Shown here: piece by piece, positions 5,602 to 6,003 of the stretch | How positions within the stretch are numbered: position 1 is the stretch's first letter | How the letters are laid out: each line of letters starts with the position of its first letter | NCBI GenBank assembly: GCA_017302775.1 | Contig: JAFLDC010000183.1 | Coordinates: forward strand, 1-6,003 | Direction of reading: 5' to 3' | Origin: Sphingomonadales bacterium | Lineage (GTDB): Bacteria > Pseudomonadota > Alphaproteobacteria > Sphingomonadales > Sphingomonadaceae | Length of the DNA stretch: 6,003 bases | Position numbers and translations under genes: made by a program | The notes under the pieces: model-generated | What the model was told of the DNA's origin: nothing | The model's database searches: none | What the model saw: the letters and a program-made list of their open reading frames with translations, nothing else

Positions 5602-6003
5602 ATGATTCCGATCTTTTCTTGGTTGAAGCGGAAGCGCTCGCCGCTCGCCGCTGCTAAGCCTGCGCCTCCACGACCGCCGCACCAGGTCGATTTGCGGCGC
5701 GCCATCAACGCCATATCAGACGTCGTGCAGAACCGTCCGCGGCCGCTACGTGAGTTCGATCAGATTCATATGAAATCCGGCGACATGGTCTTCCAGAGCG
5801 AGATCGTCGCCGACTGGGCTGATGGCAAGCGGCTCGCATTTATTGGTGACGGTGACGCGATCAGCGTCTGCGTCGCCTATATGCACGCGAGCGAGGTACT
5901 GCCTTTCGGACCCGCTCACATTACCGTCTTCGATTTCGACGAACGCACGGTCAACGCTGTAACTCGCTTTGCGGAAGCCGCCGGCATCACTAATCTCGAC
6001 GCT
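5602..6003 (+). CDS. N-terminal part of a BpsA/DUF43-like protein (SAM-binding Rossmann fold), cut by the window end
   Basis: 134 codons are open to the last base. Residues 1-28 are basic and proline-rich (FSWLKRKRSPL, then KPAPPRPP), probably a flexible extension. Residues 29-60 look helical and contain RPRPLREFDQIHMKSGDMVFQ. Then comes KRLAFIGDGDAISVCVAYMH (about 75-94), a glycine/aspartate loop typical of the nucleotide-binding turn in class I methyltransferase folds, and HITVFDFDERTVNAVTRFA (about 106-124), whose acidic residues usually contact the ribose of SAM. The layout resembles proteins annotated as bis-aminopropyl spermidine synthase family (BpsA, DUF43), which transfer aminopropyl groups. 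Bacterial members outside thermophiles have uncertain substrates, so polyamine synthesis should not be assumed. The catalytic region lies outside the window. ATG 5602 is the only usual start codon after the in-frame stop at 5530-5532; its ribosome-binding site is weak (GGAAA at 5593). The gene looks like cargo rather than a transfer gene. Confidence 0.75.
   Translation, partial: MIPIFSWLKRKRSPLAAAKPAPPRPPHQVDLRRAINAISDVVQNRPRPLREFDQIHMKSGDMVFQSEIVADWADGKRLAFIGDGDAISVCVAYMHASEVLPFGPAHITVFDFDERTVNAVTRFAEAAGITNLDA

Noticed and set aside
1..6003. CRISPR array, tRNA or rRNA gene, insertion sequence ends, transposase or integrase
   Set aside because: Nothing seen on either strand: no regularly spaced repeats beyond the short ones listed, no cloverleaf, and no transposase or recombinase motifs.

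Overview
The window looks like part of the conjugative transfer module of a mobile element (ICE or plasmid) from a high-GC alphaproteobacterium, most likely a sphingomonad-type host. This rests on the GC-rich codon use and on remembered protein families: a VirD2-like relaxase with a C-terminal DUF3363 region (RlxS type), a VirD4/TraG coupling ATPase and a CopG-type ribbon-helix-helix (RHH) protein, in an order common on elements of that group. No database search was possible.

Layout. Bases 2-223 carry the 3' end of a gene that begins outside the window, with an Ala/Ser/Pro-rich C-terminus. Bases 224-470 are a non-coding gap just upstream of the relaxase. It holds short tandem repeats, a G-rich top strand, two near-matches to VirD2/TraI-type nick cores and a small hairpin, and is the best oriT candidate here. 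Bases 471-2210 encode the complete relaxase (579 aa, GTG start). Bases 2212-2712 on the minus strand encode a 166-aa protein I cannot name, converging on the relaxase with one base between the stop codons. Bases 2713-2943 form a divergent control region with two copies of a 38-bp dyad module and candidate promoters in both directions. Bases 2944-4932 encode the TraG/VirD4 coupling ATPase (662 aa, TTG start with a strong ribosome-binding site). It overlaps by 4 bases the 135-aa RHH protein gene at 4929-5336. Bases 5337-5601 look like a junction: a doubtful small ORF and an orphan Shine-Dalgarno sequence, with no trbB. From 5602 to the window end runs the N-terminal 134 codons of a protein resembling the BpsA/DUF43 family (Rossmann fold, SAM- or decarboxylated-SAM-binding type).

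How it works together. The relaxase would nick and covalently carry the transfer strand from a nearby oriT. TraG would pump the relaxosome into a type IV secretion channel. The RHH protein is positioned to act on relaxosome or operon control. The unexpected parts are the reverse-strand gene with its own operator region wedged between relaxase and coupling protein, and the replacement of the usual trb genes after the RHH gene by a junction and a BpsA-like gene. Both look like cargo inserted into a transfer backbone.
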